Shown here one piece after another: positions 17,586 to 26,606 of a DNA stretch of 64,000 nucleotides. Position numbers and translations under genes: made by a program. The notes under the pieces are model-generated. The model was not told the origin of the DNA. It saw only the letters and a program-made list of their open reading frames with translations, and did not search any database. Position 1 is the first letter of the stretch. Each line of letters opens with the position of its first letter. The stretch is from Armatimonadota bacterium (GTDB lineage Bacteria; Armatimonadota; UBA5829; DTJY01), in contig JARYMF010000010.1 of NCBI GenBank assembly GCA_029907255.1, positions 58,513-122,512 on the forward strand, in the 5' to 3' direction.

Positions 17586-18548
17586 ATGGAAGGCATTCTT
17601 GTCGCTACTTACCGTTGCAACGCACGGTGTCACATGTGCAATACCTGGCAATTTCCAACAAGCCCCGAACAGGAAATGGATCCAAAGTACTATGAACGGT
17701 TCCCCAGACTTAAGTTCTTGAATATCACAGGGGGCGAACCATTTCTTCGCGAAGACCTTGAAGAGATTGTAAACATTGTTAAGCCAAAATGTGACCGAAT
17801 CTGCATAAGCACAAATGGCTACTTCACAGATAGGATTGTTGCTCTTGCTAAAAAGTTCAAAGGAGACATTGGCATACGTATCAGCATCGAAGGCCTGCCT
17901 GCGGCGAACGACGAACTTCGCGGTATCAAAGATGGCTTTGACCATGGCTTGCGCACGCTCTTGCAACTTAAGCGCATGGGAATGAAAGATATCGGCTTTG
18001 GAATCACCGTTTCCGACCGAAATGCTAAGGATTTATTAGAGCTTTACGAGCTGGCAAAGCATCTTAAAGTGGAGTTTGCCACTGCGATTGTTCATAATTC
18101 CTATTACTTCCACAAATTTGACAACGAGATTACAAAAAAAGAAGAAATAACGGAATCCTTCACCGAACTGATTCGCGAGCTTTTTAAGACCAAAAGACTG
18201 AAAAATTGGTACAGAGCTTACTTCAATCACGGCATCATAAACTATGTAAACGGCGGCAAGCGCCTATTGCCTTGCAATATGGGCACAGACGTCTTTCTCT
18301 GCGAGCCTTGGGGCGATATTAAGCCTTGCAACGTGCTTGATGAGGTCATGGGCAATATTAAGGAGCAAACCTTCGAGGAGATATGGGCGAGCCCACGAGC
18401 AGAAGAAGTTCGCAAGATGGCACGCAATTGTCGGAAACGATGCTGGATGATAGGAAGCGTCGCCCCAGAGATTAAAAAACGAAAATGGTACGTCCTAAAA
18501 TGGATACTCAAGAATAAATGGAACTATAAGCCTTGTTTTGATGATTAA
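17586..18548 (+). CDS. Radical SAM protein with SPASM-type C-terminus
   Basis: 320 aa from ATG at 17586, preceded by GCGAGG. The radical SAM cluster motif CNARCHMC (CxxxCxxC) is at about residues 10-17; GGEPF follows near residue 53. The C-terminal third has CNMGTDVFLCEPWGDIKPC and a later CRKRC, the pattern of a SPASM/twitch domain that holds auxiliary Fe-S clusters. Such enzymes modify peptides, alcohols or cofactors by radical chemistry. No precursor peptide gene is visible beside it. The only close neighbour is a convergent GT-C enzyme, so the substrate cannot be named. Confidence 0.85.
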   Translation: MEGILVATYRCNARCHMCNTWQFPTSPEQEMDPKYYERFPRLKFLNITGGEPFLREDLEEIVNIVKPKCDRICISTNGYFTDRIVALAKKFKGDIGIRISIEGLPAANDELRGIKDGFDHGLRTLLQLKRMGMKDIGFGITVSDRNAKDLLELYELAKHLKVEFATAIVHNSYYFHKFDNEITKKEEITESFTELIRELFKTKRLKNWYRAYFNHGIINYVNGGKRLLPCNMGTDVFLCEPWGDIKPCNVLDEVMGNIKEQTFEEIWASPRAEEVRKMARNCRKRCWMIGSVAPEIKKRKWYVLKWILKNKWNYKPCFDD

Positions 18549-18571
18549 TAAAAGCACTCGAATACAGGTCG

Positions 18572-20212
18572 CTAAAACCGCCATACAGGCCAGCCGTGCC
18601 TTGCAATAGCATCATCCACCTCACGGCTCGGAACCAAATATAGAACCAGCAAACGATAGCCTCCATGGAGAGGTATCTCCAACATTCTTGAGCCAGCCGG
18701 AATAGACTTCAACGTTTCTCCGCCATGGAGTATTCGACGGAAGAAATGAGGAATGTATTCACGCGCTGTTTCACCTGGCCCAATAAGAAGCGGATGGTTG
18801 ATAACAAGATTAACTCTACGCTTTAACATATAATCCACAGTAGCCAACCTTTGGTGGCCTGGATAGTCCCCAATTACCGTTCCATACCTCGCCACCCAGC
18901 GGTCATTAATCCCAAGCATATCGAGCGACTGCAACTCAGAGTAGTATGGAATTGCACCTGCAGGCGTAACACCAATTAACACCTTAGAGCCCTTTGGGAA
19001 AGCCTCGCGGAGTGCTAAGCCCATCTCAATCCAACCAGGCTGTCCATCCTTGCCAATAACGTATTCGTATTGTTCGGGTATCGTGCTAATTCCATTCTCG
19101 TTCAAACCCGTCTGATAGAAAGTTCGGCCGACAGTCATATATTGCAAAGAGCCAAACAAAACCAAAGCAACAAGCGCTACCTGAACCGCCTTATTCTTTA
19201 TGAACACACATGAAACCCAGACAATCAGCACGAATATGAACGGCATCACAGGCACAATAAAGCGAAACTCCATAAAATCTCCGCCAACCTTCACAACATA
19301 CGCTAGCCAGACAAGCGTCCCGACAGCCAGAACCGCCAGGCGTGAGTTCATGCTTTTTACTGCCGCGATTACCAAGAGAGGAAAGACAAATAGCCAATAT
19401 GATGAGAAAAACGCATATACATATTTAAGTCCGCGAATAGGCGAAGTGATAGAAGATGCCTTTGCATAGAACGTATTCGGCAAAACTTCGCCATAATAAC
19501 CAATCTTCCAAAACACCCATGCGCCTATAATCACAACAATTGGACCTATCAGCGCAAAAAGCAAAGCTGCTTTCCTGTTACTCTTCTCGCGTAAAATAAG
19601 GTAACCGCTAACCCCAAGCCAAACGGCCATAGGAAGCGCCGAGTCGGGCCTCGTAAGAACTGCCAGAGCGGAGATAAGCGATAGGAATAACGTGCGCCCA
19701 ACATTGAACGACCCTTGTTTCATCGAACCTACAACAAGATATGCTGCGATTACAAAAAAGGCGGTCTGCATTTGCGTCTCAAGACCGCCAGTAGCATAAC
19801 AGCTGAACGAATAGTTCGTGCCAAGCAAAACAAGAGTGAGTATACCAAGCCAGTGTGACTCCAGAAGCGAAACTGCCAACTTATAGGTGAACGCTAACGT
19901 GAGAGCAAAAAAGGCCATCCCCATAAAGAATGAGAAAGCGACAGGATCATGTTTCAGATAATGTGGAATCGCCATCGCCAGCGTCCACAGGAAGTTTGTG
20001 TAACCTTCCAGCCGCTCACCACAATTCCAAACCAAGCCATTGCCTTCTGCTAAATTACGCGCATAGCGGAAGGATATAAAGGCGTCATCCTGAATAAACC
20101 TGTTTGCCCAAGCGAAAAACAACAGGGCAACAAAAACAACAAACAGCACACATCGAAAATCGATTTCTGATAGACGTTTAAACATTCTTCCCAACATAGC
20201 CGCTTGTATCAA
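18572..20212 (-). CDS. GT-C membrane glycosyltransferase (ArnT/AftB-like)
   Basis: 546 aa. TTG at 20212 is supported by GGAG 7 nt upstream; internal ATGs at 20197 and 20185 lack spacing. A first helix (near residues 20-35) leads into IQDDAFISFRYARNLAEG and WNCGERLEGYTNFLWTL, the DD-containing first loop of this GT-C group, which includes mycobacterial AftB-like enzymes. About ten helices follow, then a soluble C-terminal part of ~170 residues (YEYVIGKDGQPGWIEMGLA onward). It probably moves a sugar from a polyprenyl-phosphate donor to a cell-surface glycan on the outer face of the inner membrane. It has no TPRs, unlike the array at 1-11808. Confidence 0.8.
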   Translation of the reverse strand: MIQAAMLGRMFKRLSEIDFRCVLFVVFVALLFFAWANRFIQDDAFISFRYARNLAEGNGLVWNCGERLEGYTNFLWTLAMAIPHYLKHDPVAFSFFMGMAFFALTLAFTYKLAVSLLESHWLGILTLVLLGTNYSFSCYATGGLETQMQTAFFVIAAYLVVGSMKQGSFNVGRTLFLSLISALAVLTRPDSALPMAVWLGVSGYLILREKSNRKAALLFALIGPIVVIIGAWVFWKIGYYGEVLPNTFYAKASSITSPIRGLKYVYAFFSSYWLFVFPLLVIAAVKSMNSRLAVLAVGTLVWLAYVVKVGGDFMEFRFIVPVMPFIFVLIVWVSCVFIKNKAVQVALVALVLFGSLQYMTVGRTFYQTGLNENGISTIPEQYEYVIGKDGQPGWIEMGLALREAFPKGSKVLIGVTPAGAIPYYSELQSLDMLGINDRWVARYGTVIGDYPGHQRLATVDYMLKRRVNLVINHPLLIGPGETAREYIPHFFRRILHGGETLKSIPAGSRMLEIPLHGGYRLLVLYLVPSREVDDAIARHGWPVWRF

Positions 20213-20244
20213 TTCTCTGCTCCAAGCTTAGATACCTCCCAAAG

Positions 20245-20274
20245 TTGCCCACTGTAAGCAATATCCACTATAAT
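20245..20274 (+). promoter_or_regulatory. Promoter for the pectate-lyase-like gene
   Basis: TTGCCC (20245-20250), 18-bp spacer, perfect TATAAT (20269-20274). The ribosome site AGAGG (20306-20310) precedes the ATG at 20316. Confidence 0.65.
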
Positions 20275-20315
20275 GGCTAGAAACCTACGAATTAACTTCA
20301 AATAAAGAGGTAAAT

Positions 20316-22028
20316 ATGAAGGTGCTTGTTCTGTGTCTTGCAACATTTTCAATCATAGCATCAACCGTGCATGCTCAGCAAAGTTCACCATCAAATACCC
20401 TCAATGTTCGGGACTTTGGAGCGAAAGGTGACGGAGTTACCGATGATACTCCCGCATTCGAAGCAGCGCTCAAAGCCGCCGGCGAAAACGGCGCAACTGT
20501 CTTTGTCCCCATTGGCAACTATCTAATAAAATCGCACATCAGAATACCAAACAATACAACGCTCGAAGGCGTATGGAAGATTCCCACAGCATTCAGTCAA
20601 CACAAAGGAAGCACTTTGCTTGCAGTTGAGGGCGAGAATTCAGAAGATGGACCAGCATTTATCACCCTCGGCGCCAACTCAACAATCAAAGGAATTACGG
20701 TTTTCTATCCAAACCAGAAGCCAGACTCCATCAAGAAATATCCATGGTGTATTTCCTGCGCTGGTGGAGACAATCCCTCTATCATTGACTGTCTCCTAGT
20801 AAATCCATACCAAGGTGTGGACTTTGGCACGAATCCATCTGGTCGGCATTATATACGCGGCTTATATGGCCAACCTCTTAGGCGAGGTATTTTCGTTGAC
20901 AAATGTTATGACATTGGCCGAATCGAAAACGTCCACTTCTGGCCCTTCTGGAACTGGGACGAAACCACCGGCATCAGAGAATGGATGACAAAAAATAGCG
21001 AGGCATTTATTTTTGCCCGCACAGATTGGGAATATGTGTTCAATACTTTTTGTTTCGGCTATGGTATTGGCTACCGATTTATCAGCAAAGAAAACGGGCC
21101 AATGAACGGCAACCTGCTTGGAATTGGCGCAGACGCATGCAACATCGCCGTCCTCGTGGAACAAACTCAGCCGCCAGGACTACTCATCACAAATGGCGAA
21201 TTTGTTAGCTTCCTAGGCGAAAAGCCAACAGAAGTTGTGGTAAAAGCCTCACATACTGGCGTTGTATCGTTCCAAAACTGTTCATTTTGGGGACCGGCGC
21301 ACCAAATCGCTAGAATTGCAGGCACGGGCACCATCTCGTTCAATAACTGCAACTTCTGCCAATGGGATGCCGAGGGTAAGAATATCCCAGCGATAGAAAC
21401 CTTTGGCGGCAATTTGCTCGTAAATGGCTGTAACTTTATGTCAAAAGGACGGCAAGTTGCACTTCGCGGTCAAACAAAGTCAGCTGTAATCACAGCAAAC
21501 CGCATGGCTGGCCAAGAAGCCATCGCCAATCCTGCAAAGGCGAACCTTCAATGCGGATTGAATGCCGCAGAAATCCCGCCGGCCAGGCCGAAGGAGGAAC
21601 GCGGGGCAATCGTCATTGATGACACGGACTCCCCGCCAGCAGTCTCGTTCTCAGGCAAGTGGTACATGACGCCAAACACTGAGAGCCAGCAAATCGGTTA
21701 CTATCTCGGCACTCGCTGGGCGTGGAAAGGCACGGGAGACTCAAAAGCTGTCTTCAGACCGAACATCCCCAAAACAGGAAGCTATGCCGTCTATGCGTGG
21801 TTTGGACCCGACCCAATCTCCGATCATGCCTCAAACGCACCTGTGGAGATTCGCTCAGCAGATGGATTGTATAAAACAACTGTCAACCTTCGCCAAATGA
21901 AAGGTGAATGGTTCAAGCTCGGAACTTTCCGCTTTGAAAAGGGAAGTAAAGGATTGGTAGAGTTCAGTAATGATGCTGATGGGAACGTTCTGGCAGATGC
22001 AGTCAAATTTGTCCCCGTCAAGCAATAG
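20316..22028 (+). CDS. Secreted pectate-lyase-like beta-helix protein with golvesin-like domain
   Basis: 570 aa with a signal peptide ending near VHA (residue 20). Residues ~25-90 (LNVRDFGAKGDGVTDDTPAF) are the signature of the pectate lyase 3/GH28-like right-handed beta-helix family; the helix runs to about residue 410. The last ~130 residues (GAIVIDDTD, YYLGTRWAW, GSYAVYAWF, ASNAPVEI, VLADAVKF) fit the golvesin C-terminal-like domain, a beta-sandwich often attached to secreted carbohydrate enzymes. It probably acts on a plant or microbial polysaccharide outside the cytoplasm; lyase versus hydrolase cannot be decided. It starts the polysaccharide block and is convergent with the GH84-like gene. 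Confidence 0.82.
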   Translation: MKVLVLCLATFSIIASTVHAQQSSPSNTLNVRDFGAKGDGVTDDTPAFEAALKAAGENGATVFVPIGNYLIKSHIRIPNNTTLEGVWKIPTAFSQHKGSTLLAVEGENSEDGPAFITLGANSTIKGITVFYPNQKPDSIKKYPWCISCAGGDNPSIIDCLLVNPYQGVDFGTNPSGRHYIRGLYGQPLRRGIFVDKCYDIGRIENVHFWPFWNWDETTGIREWMTKNSEAFIFARTDWEYVFNTFCFGYGIGYRFISKENGPMNGNLLGIGADACNIAVLVEQTQPPGLLITNGEFVSFLGEKPTEVVVKASHTGVVSFQNCSFWGPAHQIARIAGTGTISFNNCNFCQWDAEGKNIPAIETFGGNLLVNGCNFMSKGRQVALRGQTKSAVITANRMAGQEAIANPAKANLQCGLNAAEIPPARPKEERGAIVIDDTDSPPAVSFSGKWYMTPNTESQQIGYYLGTRWAWKGTGDSKAVFRPNIPKTGSYAVYAWFGPDPISDHASNAPVEIRSADGLYKTTVNLRQMKGEWFKLGTFRFEKGSKGLVEFSNDADGNVLADAVKFVPVKQ

Positions 22029-22062
22029 AGAGAAATACTTCACGCCCATTGATGGTGGATAA

Positions 22063-23688
22063 CTAATCTAATGGAACCAGCTCAGCTTCAGCAACCATAA
22101 ACCAAGGTGGCATGCCTAAAGTACCCTGATTCTCAATCATTTGGATGCTAAGCATATTTCCATCAGTTTTTAGGGCTGAGGCAGGAACACCGAACTCCTT
22201 TGTCTCAAAGTTAGTCGTCGAAAAGTTGGCAGGCCCCTGATATATCACATAATCATTGAGTCGGATGCAAACTTTGCCATTGACGCCCAAATCATCATTT
22301 CTCGCCATAAGTTTAAGCCTTGCTCCTCCTTTGGGCACCGTTTCAAGCCACAATTCAGTATGCATCTCGTCTTTGCCAGTTTGTTTCGCATATACATAAT
22401 TGACTTGATAGCCAAATTTCAGCCAGCCGAAGAGGGAAGCCGCCCCTCCTTCAAAATCGAGCCCGGTTGCCTTTAGCGGCGAGGAAATACGACGGTTAGC
22501 CACCATCTTTTCCAGCAAAGCAATGTCCTGCTCCACTGTATCGCGAACATCCTCCCACAAATTTTTCAGAGAAGGCTGGGCTAAAAAGGCAGCTCTTAAT
22601 GCGCGATACTTAGGCAATTGTTTCCATGCCTGTTCGCGGTCGCCCAATGGCGGCTGTGGCGGCCAATTCTTCTCGCCCCAAAAAGAACACCCATACAGCT
22701 CGACCAACAGGCGAATTGCGCGTTGTTGTTCCAGCGGATAGCTTTTTATTAGCTTCTCCATAGCTGCCCAGGGGTCGTAGTGCTCCGGGTCATTAAGATA
22801 GGCAGCGGTAGTAGCCAATGGTATTGTTGAGGCATACCATTGCTTCATTGGGTTGGCGATATAGCCTGAGACTACGCCCGCAAGGTCAGCAGAACGATTC
22901 TTTAGTGGAGAAAGGAGCGGCCGCCAAGGGAACATATCATTCACCGGATAGTTATCCCAAACAAATGGTTTTCTGCGAATCCACTTCGCCACCAGTCTGG
23001 CATCGTCAGCAGTGATTGAGGACGAACAGCATTGGGGGCCAGTCCAAAACATCATTACTTCGCTATCAATCCCCTTCCCAATCGCCTCAACATAATCCAT
23101 ATGTCGCTCCATATCAGCTGTAAGGTAGGCACTGGGGCAAAATATTAGCTTTGGACGAGGCTTGAGTTCCTTCATGCTATTCCAGAGGCGATTGACGAAA
23201 TATACTTGAGCTGCGGCAAGGCTACCGAACTTGGCTTTGTCCTCTGGCTGAAGTTCACGGTTTATGTCATCCAGGCATAGGGCAAACCATCGCACTCCGG
23301 CAGCATGCATAGTTTTTACTTTGTTGAGTGCTATCTCAAAGTCAGAATCGCTCGAATATACTAGCGGTGGTTTGCTCCAAATGCCAGGGTTGAAGGAGAG
23401 GCATACATCCACTCCCAGCTTGCGCCCTTCTTCGGCTAATTTCCCTATCGCCTTTTGTTCATCGGGTGTATACTGGGAGCGCCAGCGCATTCCACTAGCG
23501 GGGAACGAGGAATAACAAATCATAAGAAAATTTAGATTATGCTCAGCAAGCCAGGGAAGTGCCAGTTGGTACTTCTCTATTCCTTCCCACCACAGACCCT
23601 TTATGCCCCGAATTTTGAACTGCTCGGCATCCAGAGTCGGAACGGTGGAAGCAAACAAAAGCAGCATAATTAGTACTTTAATCTTCAT
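22063..23688 (-). CDS. Secreted GH84-like beta-N-acetylglucosaminidase
   Basis: 541 aa with a signal peptide (MKIKVLIMLLLFASTVPTLDA). The barrel starts KGLWWEGIEKY and carries the paired aspartates LDDINREL at about residue 142, matching the catalytic DD pair of GH84 enzymes, which use substrate-assisted catalysis. WTGPQCCSSSITADDARLVA and FVWDNYPVND are further GH84 landmarks. Family members release N-acetylglucosamine or related sugars from glycans or glycoproteins. The C-terminal ~130 residues look like a carbohydrate-binding beta-domain. It is the last of three hydrolases on the minus strand, 20 bp after the previous gene. Substrate is not known. Confidence 0.82.
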   Translation of the reverse strand: MKIKVLIMLLLFASTVPTLDAEQFKIRGIKGLWWEGIEKYQLALPWLAEHNLNFLMICYSSFPASGMRWRSQYTPDEQKAIGKLAEEGRKLGVDVCLSFNPGIWSKPPLVYSSDSDFEIALNKVKTMHAAGVRWFALCLDDINRELQPEDKAKFGSLAAAQVYFVNRLWNSMKELKPRPKLIFCPSAYLTADMERHMDYVEAIGKGIDSEVMMFWTGPQCCSSSITADDARLVAKWIRRKPFVWDNYPVNDMFPWRPLLSPLKNRSADLAGVVSGYIANPMKQWYASTIPLATTAAYLNDPEHYDPWAAMEKLIKSYPLEQQRAIRLLVELYGCSFWGEKNWPPQPPLGDREQAWKQLPKYRALRAAFLAQPSLKNLWEDVRDTVEQDIALLEKMVANRRISSPLKATGLDFEGGAASLFGWLKFGYQVNYVYAKQTGKDEMHTELWLETVPKGGARLKLMARNDDLGVNGKVCIRLNDYVIYQGPANFSTTNFETKEFGVPASALKTDGNMLSIQMIENQGTLGMPPWFMVAEAELVPLD

Positions 23689-23708
23689 TGCGTTGTTCCC
23701 CGATTTTT

Positions 23709-26444
23709 CTACTCGTACCTAACAATGAGTTTGATTGGCCTTTCAGTAGCCGAAACCTCAATTGTTTCACCCTTATATTTGTTAATCTTCAAACCATTTA
23801 GGTAGACCGCCTTAATTGGCTTGAATTTTGGATGGCGCAAAGTGATAAGAATCCTCTTAGGTGGCTTACGCGAAGGCGGAGTAATGCTCACTTCAATTTG
23901 TCCCTCGCTAACCTTCGATACGATGCGGAACGAAACATTCCCAAAGTGAGTTGGCGCCCATCTGGCCTCAACCACCTTATCATCCCCCAGCCATGCCCGA
24001 GGAACCGCTTCGGCGATGTGGAGATTATCACCTTCTTCGCGAAGAAGCATCATGCGGAGCGTCCGAAGTTGCTGGGTTGCAGAATAAAGATGCGGAAGCG
24101 TCCACATATTCGAGCCATTGACTGCAAACGTGCATTCGACCCCCGAATAAGTATCACGTGTCATCCCATAGGCAAGCATTCCATAGAGGCCTAGTATGAC
24201 CTTCCTTGGATCACCACGCTTCAGCTGGGTGAGAAGGTAACCGTATGTATATGCGTGGTCTATGCCGCCGGTTTGAAACTTGCAGACGCCCGCTATTAGT
24301 CCGTTCTTTCTTTCTATGAAATCGGTTATCCAATAGGCACGCTTGTCATTAGCTGGCAAAAACTCAGACTCTAGAAGGCAACAAGCAACCAAACCATAAT
24401 AATCTCCGCCGGTATAGCCGCTTGACTTTAGGAGTCGGTGATTTTCCGGCACAAGTGGAAGTACTGTTCTGCCTTCAAGCTCGATAGCAGCTGCGTCCAT
24501 TGAGGCTAGTATATCTGCACGGTATGCCTCGGCTTCCTTTCGGAATCGCTCCGCCTCTTCCTTCATCCCAACAGCCTCGAGTGCGGCTGATGCTTTCTCA
24601 AGGCCAACACAGCAGTAGGCGTCCGAAAAGTAGTTAACCTCTGGCTCAGAGTAATCGCAGTATGGGCGAAACTTGATTAGGCCCTTGGTGATTCCTTCCT
24701 TTGGTGCTTCTTTTCGCTTTCGGATTAGCCAGTCGCCAATTTTCACAATATTGGGCGCAACTCGGCTGAGCCACCCTTTATCGCCCGTGAAATTGTAATG
24801 TTCCACAAGCGCGATAGGAAGCGTTCCCATATCGGGCAAGCCAAAGTTCTGCGTATACAAGCCGTCGGGTTGCTGGAAATGCAGAATGGAATCAAGGTAG
24901 CGCTCTGCTTTATCATGCAAGCCATACATGTCAAGGGCAATGCAGTGAAGCGTACAGCTATACCCGTAGTTCTCTTCATAGAACCCAATTCCATCGTGGG
25001 GCTCGTAAATGCCGTTTATTTTATCCACGTTGAGCTGAGAATATGCAAGCCATGCTCTGTAAGCATCATTTATCCTCTGTTCGGGAACCTCAAAAACCGC
25101 AACCCTGTTTAGAAGCCGCCGCCAAAATTCTGCTACCTCGTTTAAGGCGGCATTATACTCTGAAAAAGAGATTTTTGAGATATCTTTTGCATCTGGCCAT
25201 CCCATTTTTATGCAAGCGATTTGTAAGCCTTGAGAAGATTCTTCGGATATCAGCTCGAACTGATGACGTTCTCCATTAGCCACTAGAGTAATGGAGGTAG
25301 GAATTTTGGCATTCTTTTTTAGCCGACGCGCCTCCAAGCATATGAAAGCAACAAGCGGTGTATCAGGGCTCATACCTTCAGACCAGCCAAAGACGGTCTG
25401 CCGGTACTCAACGTCATTTCGTCGGGTAGTTAGGGTCAACACAGGAATATACCCGCTTAGCCACTTTCTCTCGATTGGGGTTTTCTCATCGCCAAATGGA
25501 ACCCCTGGATTGCCAATCTCAATCCACGCAATTGGCGGCTGGTTGTAATTGAGCTGTAAACGCCCAAGGTGGTCAATAGCAATATCTGTTGGATGCTCTG
25601 GGACGCCCACTGCCTCTTTCGGATATTTCATCTTCGGGAAGAACTTCGCCACTTTTTCGAACGTTGGATCATCTTTCCCGCGAAGAACAATCTTGCCCAC
25701 TGGGTCCAAGCCAGCTTCGCTAAGCGATCTTCTTTCAGCGGGCTTAAGGGCGAGCTGCTTGGGCGAAGTCTTTTCTACTCGAATATCTGAAATCTCCGAT
25801 ATTACCCACGGCCCACGATCTGAGTAATCATTGTCAAGGTCGGGATTCGAGTAATTAGGCTTATCATTTGAAAACCCTTTTCCAACGATTAGTGAAGTTG
25901 GGGCTCCACTTAGCTGAACAGGACGGCGAATGACGCGGAGTGTTTTCCATTTTTTGCAGTCATCGGAAACTGAATAACGGAGCACATCTTTCCCCAGCTC
26001 AATGCGCAAGTAATGCGGAAGGAGATGATCGCACGGCTCGAGGTAACTCTCCAGAGTGAAACCTTCGAGAGTCTCGGCGGCATAGAACCGATTGATGCCG
26101 TCCGGCCCGCTTATCATACCCATTTGACACCAATTTGCCGTATTCCAGACAAGGAAAATGGACGTACACCAACTTATCCCTGCGGGCGATGAGGGTTTAA
26201 TACGTGCTCTTACAGTAACATTGTCTACACCAAGCTGCCGAGAGATATGCGCATAGGTATGAAGATTTGCCCTAATCTCGGCGACGCCATCCTTCAAAAC
26301 AATTTCATTCCCTTTTGAAACATGCAGATGCCATGAAGAATCTAACTTCCCGCCTTTAAAACTCTCTTGCAAGATTAACTCACCTGCTAAGGATGGTGGA
26401 TAGACCATACAGACCAGGGGCAATAGTAGAATTATCCTAATCAT
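23709..26444 (-). CDS. Large secreted protein with LamG-like N-terminus and six-hairpin glycosidase-like domain
   Basis: 911 aa with a signal peptide (residues 1-20). Residues ~20-215 resemble a concanavalin-like DUF1080/LamG fold (ESFKGGKLDSSWHLHV, DNVTVRARIKPSSPAG). From about residue 440 the sequence reads like an (alpha/alpha)6 barrel (WLAYSQLNVDKINGIYEP, HCIALDMYGLHDKAERYLDS, LHFQQPDGLYTQNFGLPDMG), as in six-hairpin glycosidases such as alpha-rhamnosidases. A small beta-domain closes it. I cannot assign a GH family or catalytic residues. It lies between GH84- and GH2-type enzymes, suggesting a joint target glycan. Confidence 0.6.
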   Translation of the reverse strand: MIRIILLLPLVCMVYPPSLAGELILQESFKGGKLDSSWHLHVSKGNEIVLKDGVAEIRANLHTYAHISRQLGVDNVTVRARIKPSSPAGISWCTSIFLVWNTANWCQMGMISGPDGINRFYAAETLEGFTLESYLEPCDHLLPHYLRIELGKDVLRYSVSDDCKKWKTLRVIRRPVQLSGAPTSLIVGKGFSNDKPNYSNPDLDNDYSDRGPWVISEISDIRVEKTSPKQLALKPAERRSLSEAGLDPVGKIVLRGKDDPTFEKVAKFFPKMKYPKEAVGVPEHPTDIAIDHLGRLQLNYNQPPIAWIEIGNPGVPFGDEKTPIERKWLSGYIPVLTLTTRRNDVEYRQTVFGWSEGMSPDTPLVAFICLEARRLKKNAKIPTSITLVANGERHQFELISEESSQGLQIACIKMGWPDAKDISKISFSEYNAALNEVAEFWRRLLNRVAVFEVPEQRINDAYRAWLAYSQLNVDKINGIYEPHDGIGFYEENYGYSCTLHCIALDMYGLHDKAERYLDSILHFQQPDGLYTQNFGLPDMGTLPIALVEHYNFTGDKGWLSRVAPNIVKIGDWLIRKRKEAPKEGITKGLIKFRPYCDYSEPEVNYFSDAYCCVGLEKASAALEAVGMKEEAERFRKEAEAYRADILASMDAAAIELEGRTVLPLVPENHRLLKSSGYTGGDYYGLVACCLLESEFLPANDKRAYWITDFIERKNGLIAGVCKFQTGGIDHAYTYGYLLTQLKRGDPRKVILGLYGMLAYGMTRDTYSGVECTFAVNGSNMWTLPHLYSATQQLRTLRMMLLREEGDNLHIAEAVPRAWLGDDKVVEARWAPTHFGNVSFRIVSKVSEGQIEVSITPPSRKPPKRILITLRHPKFKPIKAVYLNGLKINKYKGETIEVSATERPIKLIVRYE

Positions 26445-26606
26445 CAGCTACTCTCCTTGGTGTAAATTGCGAGTAAATGCGCATCGGGTATTAATGGCAA
26501 CCCCATCCACCTGCCACCTACGAGTCAGAAAGGCAAATAGGAGAACATGTATTACTTTGCCGCCCACGGAACAAAATATTAAAGGGCCAGCATGAGGCTC
26601 ATTTCA

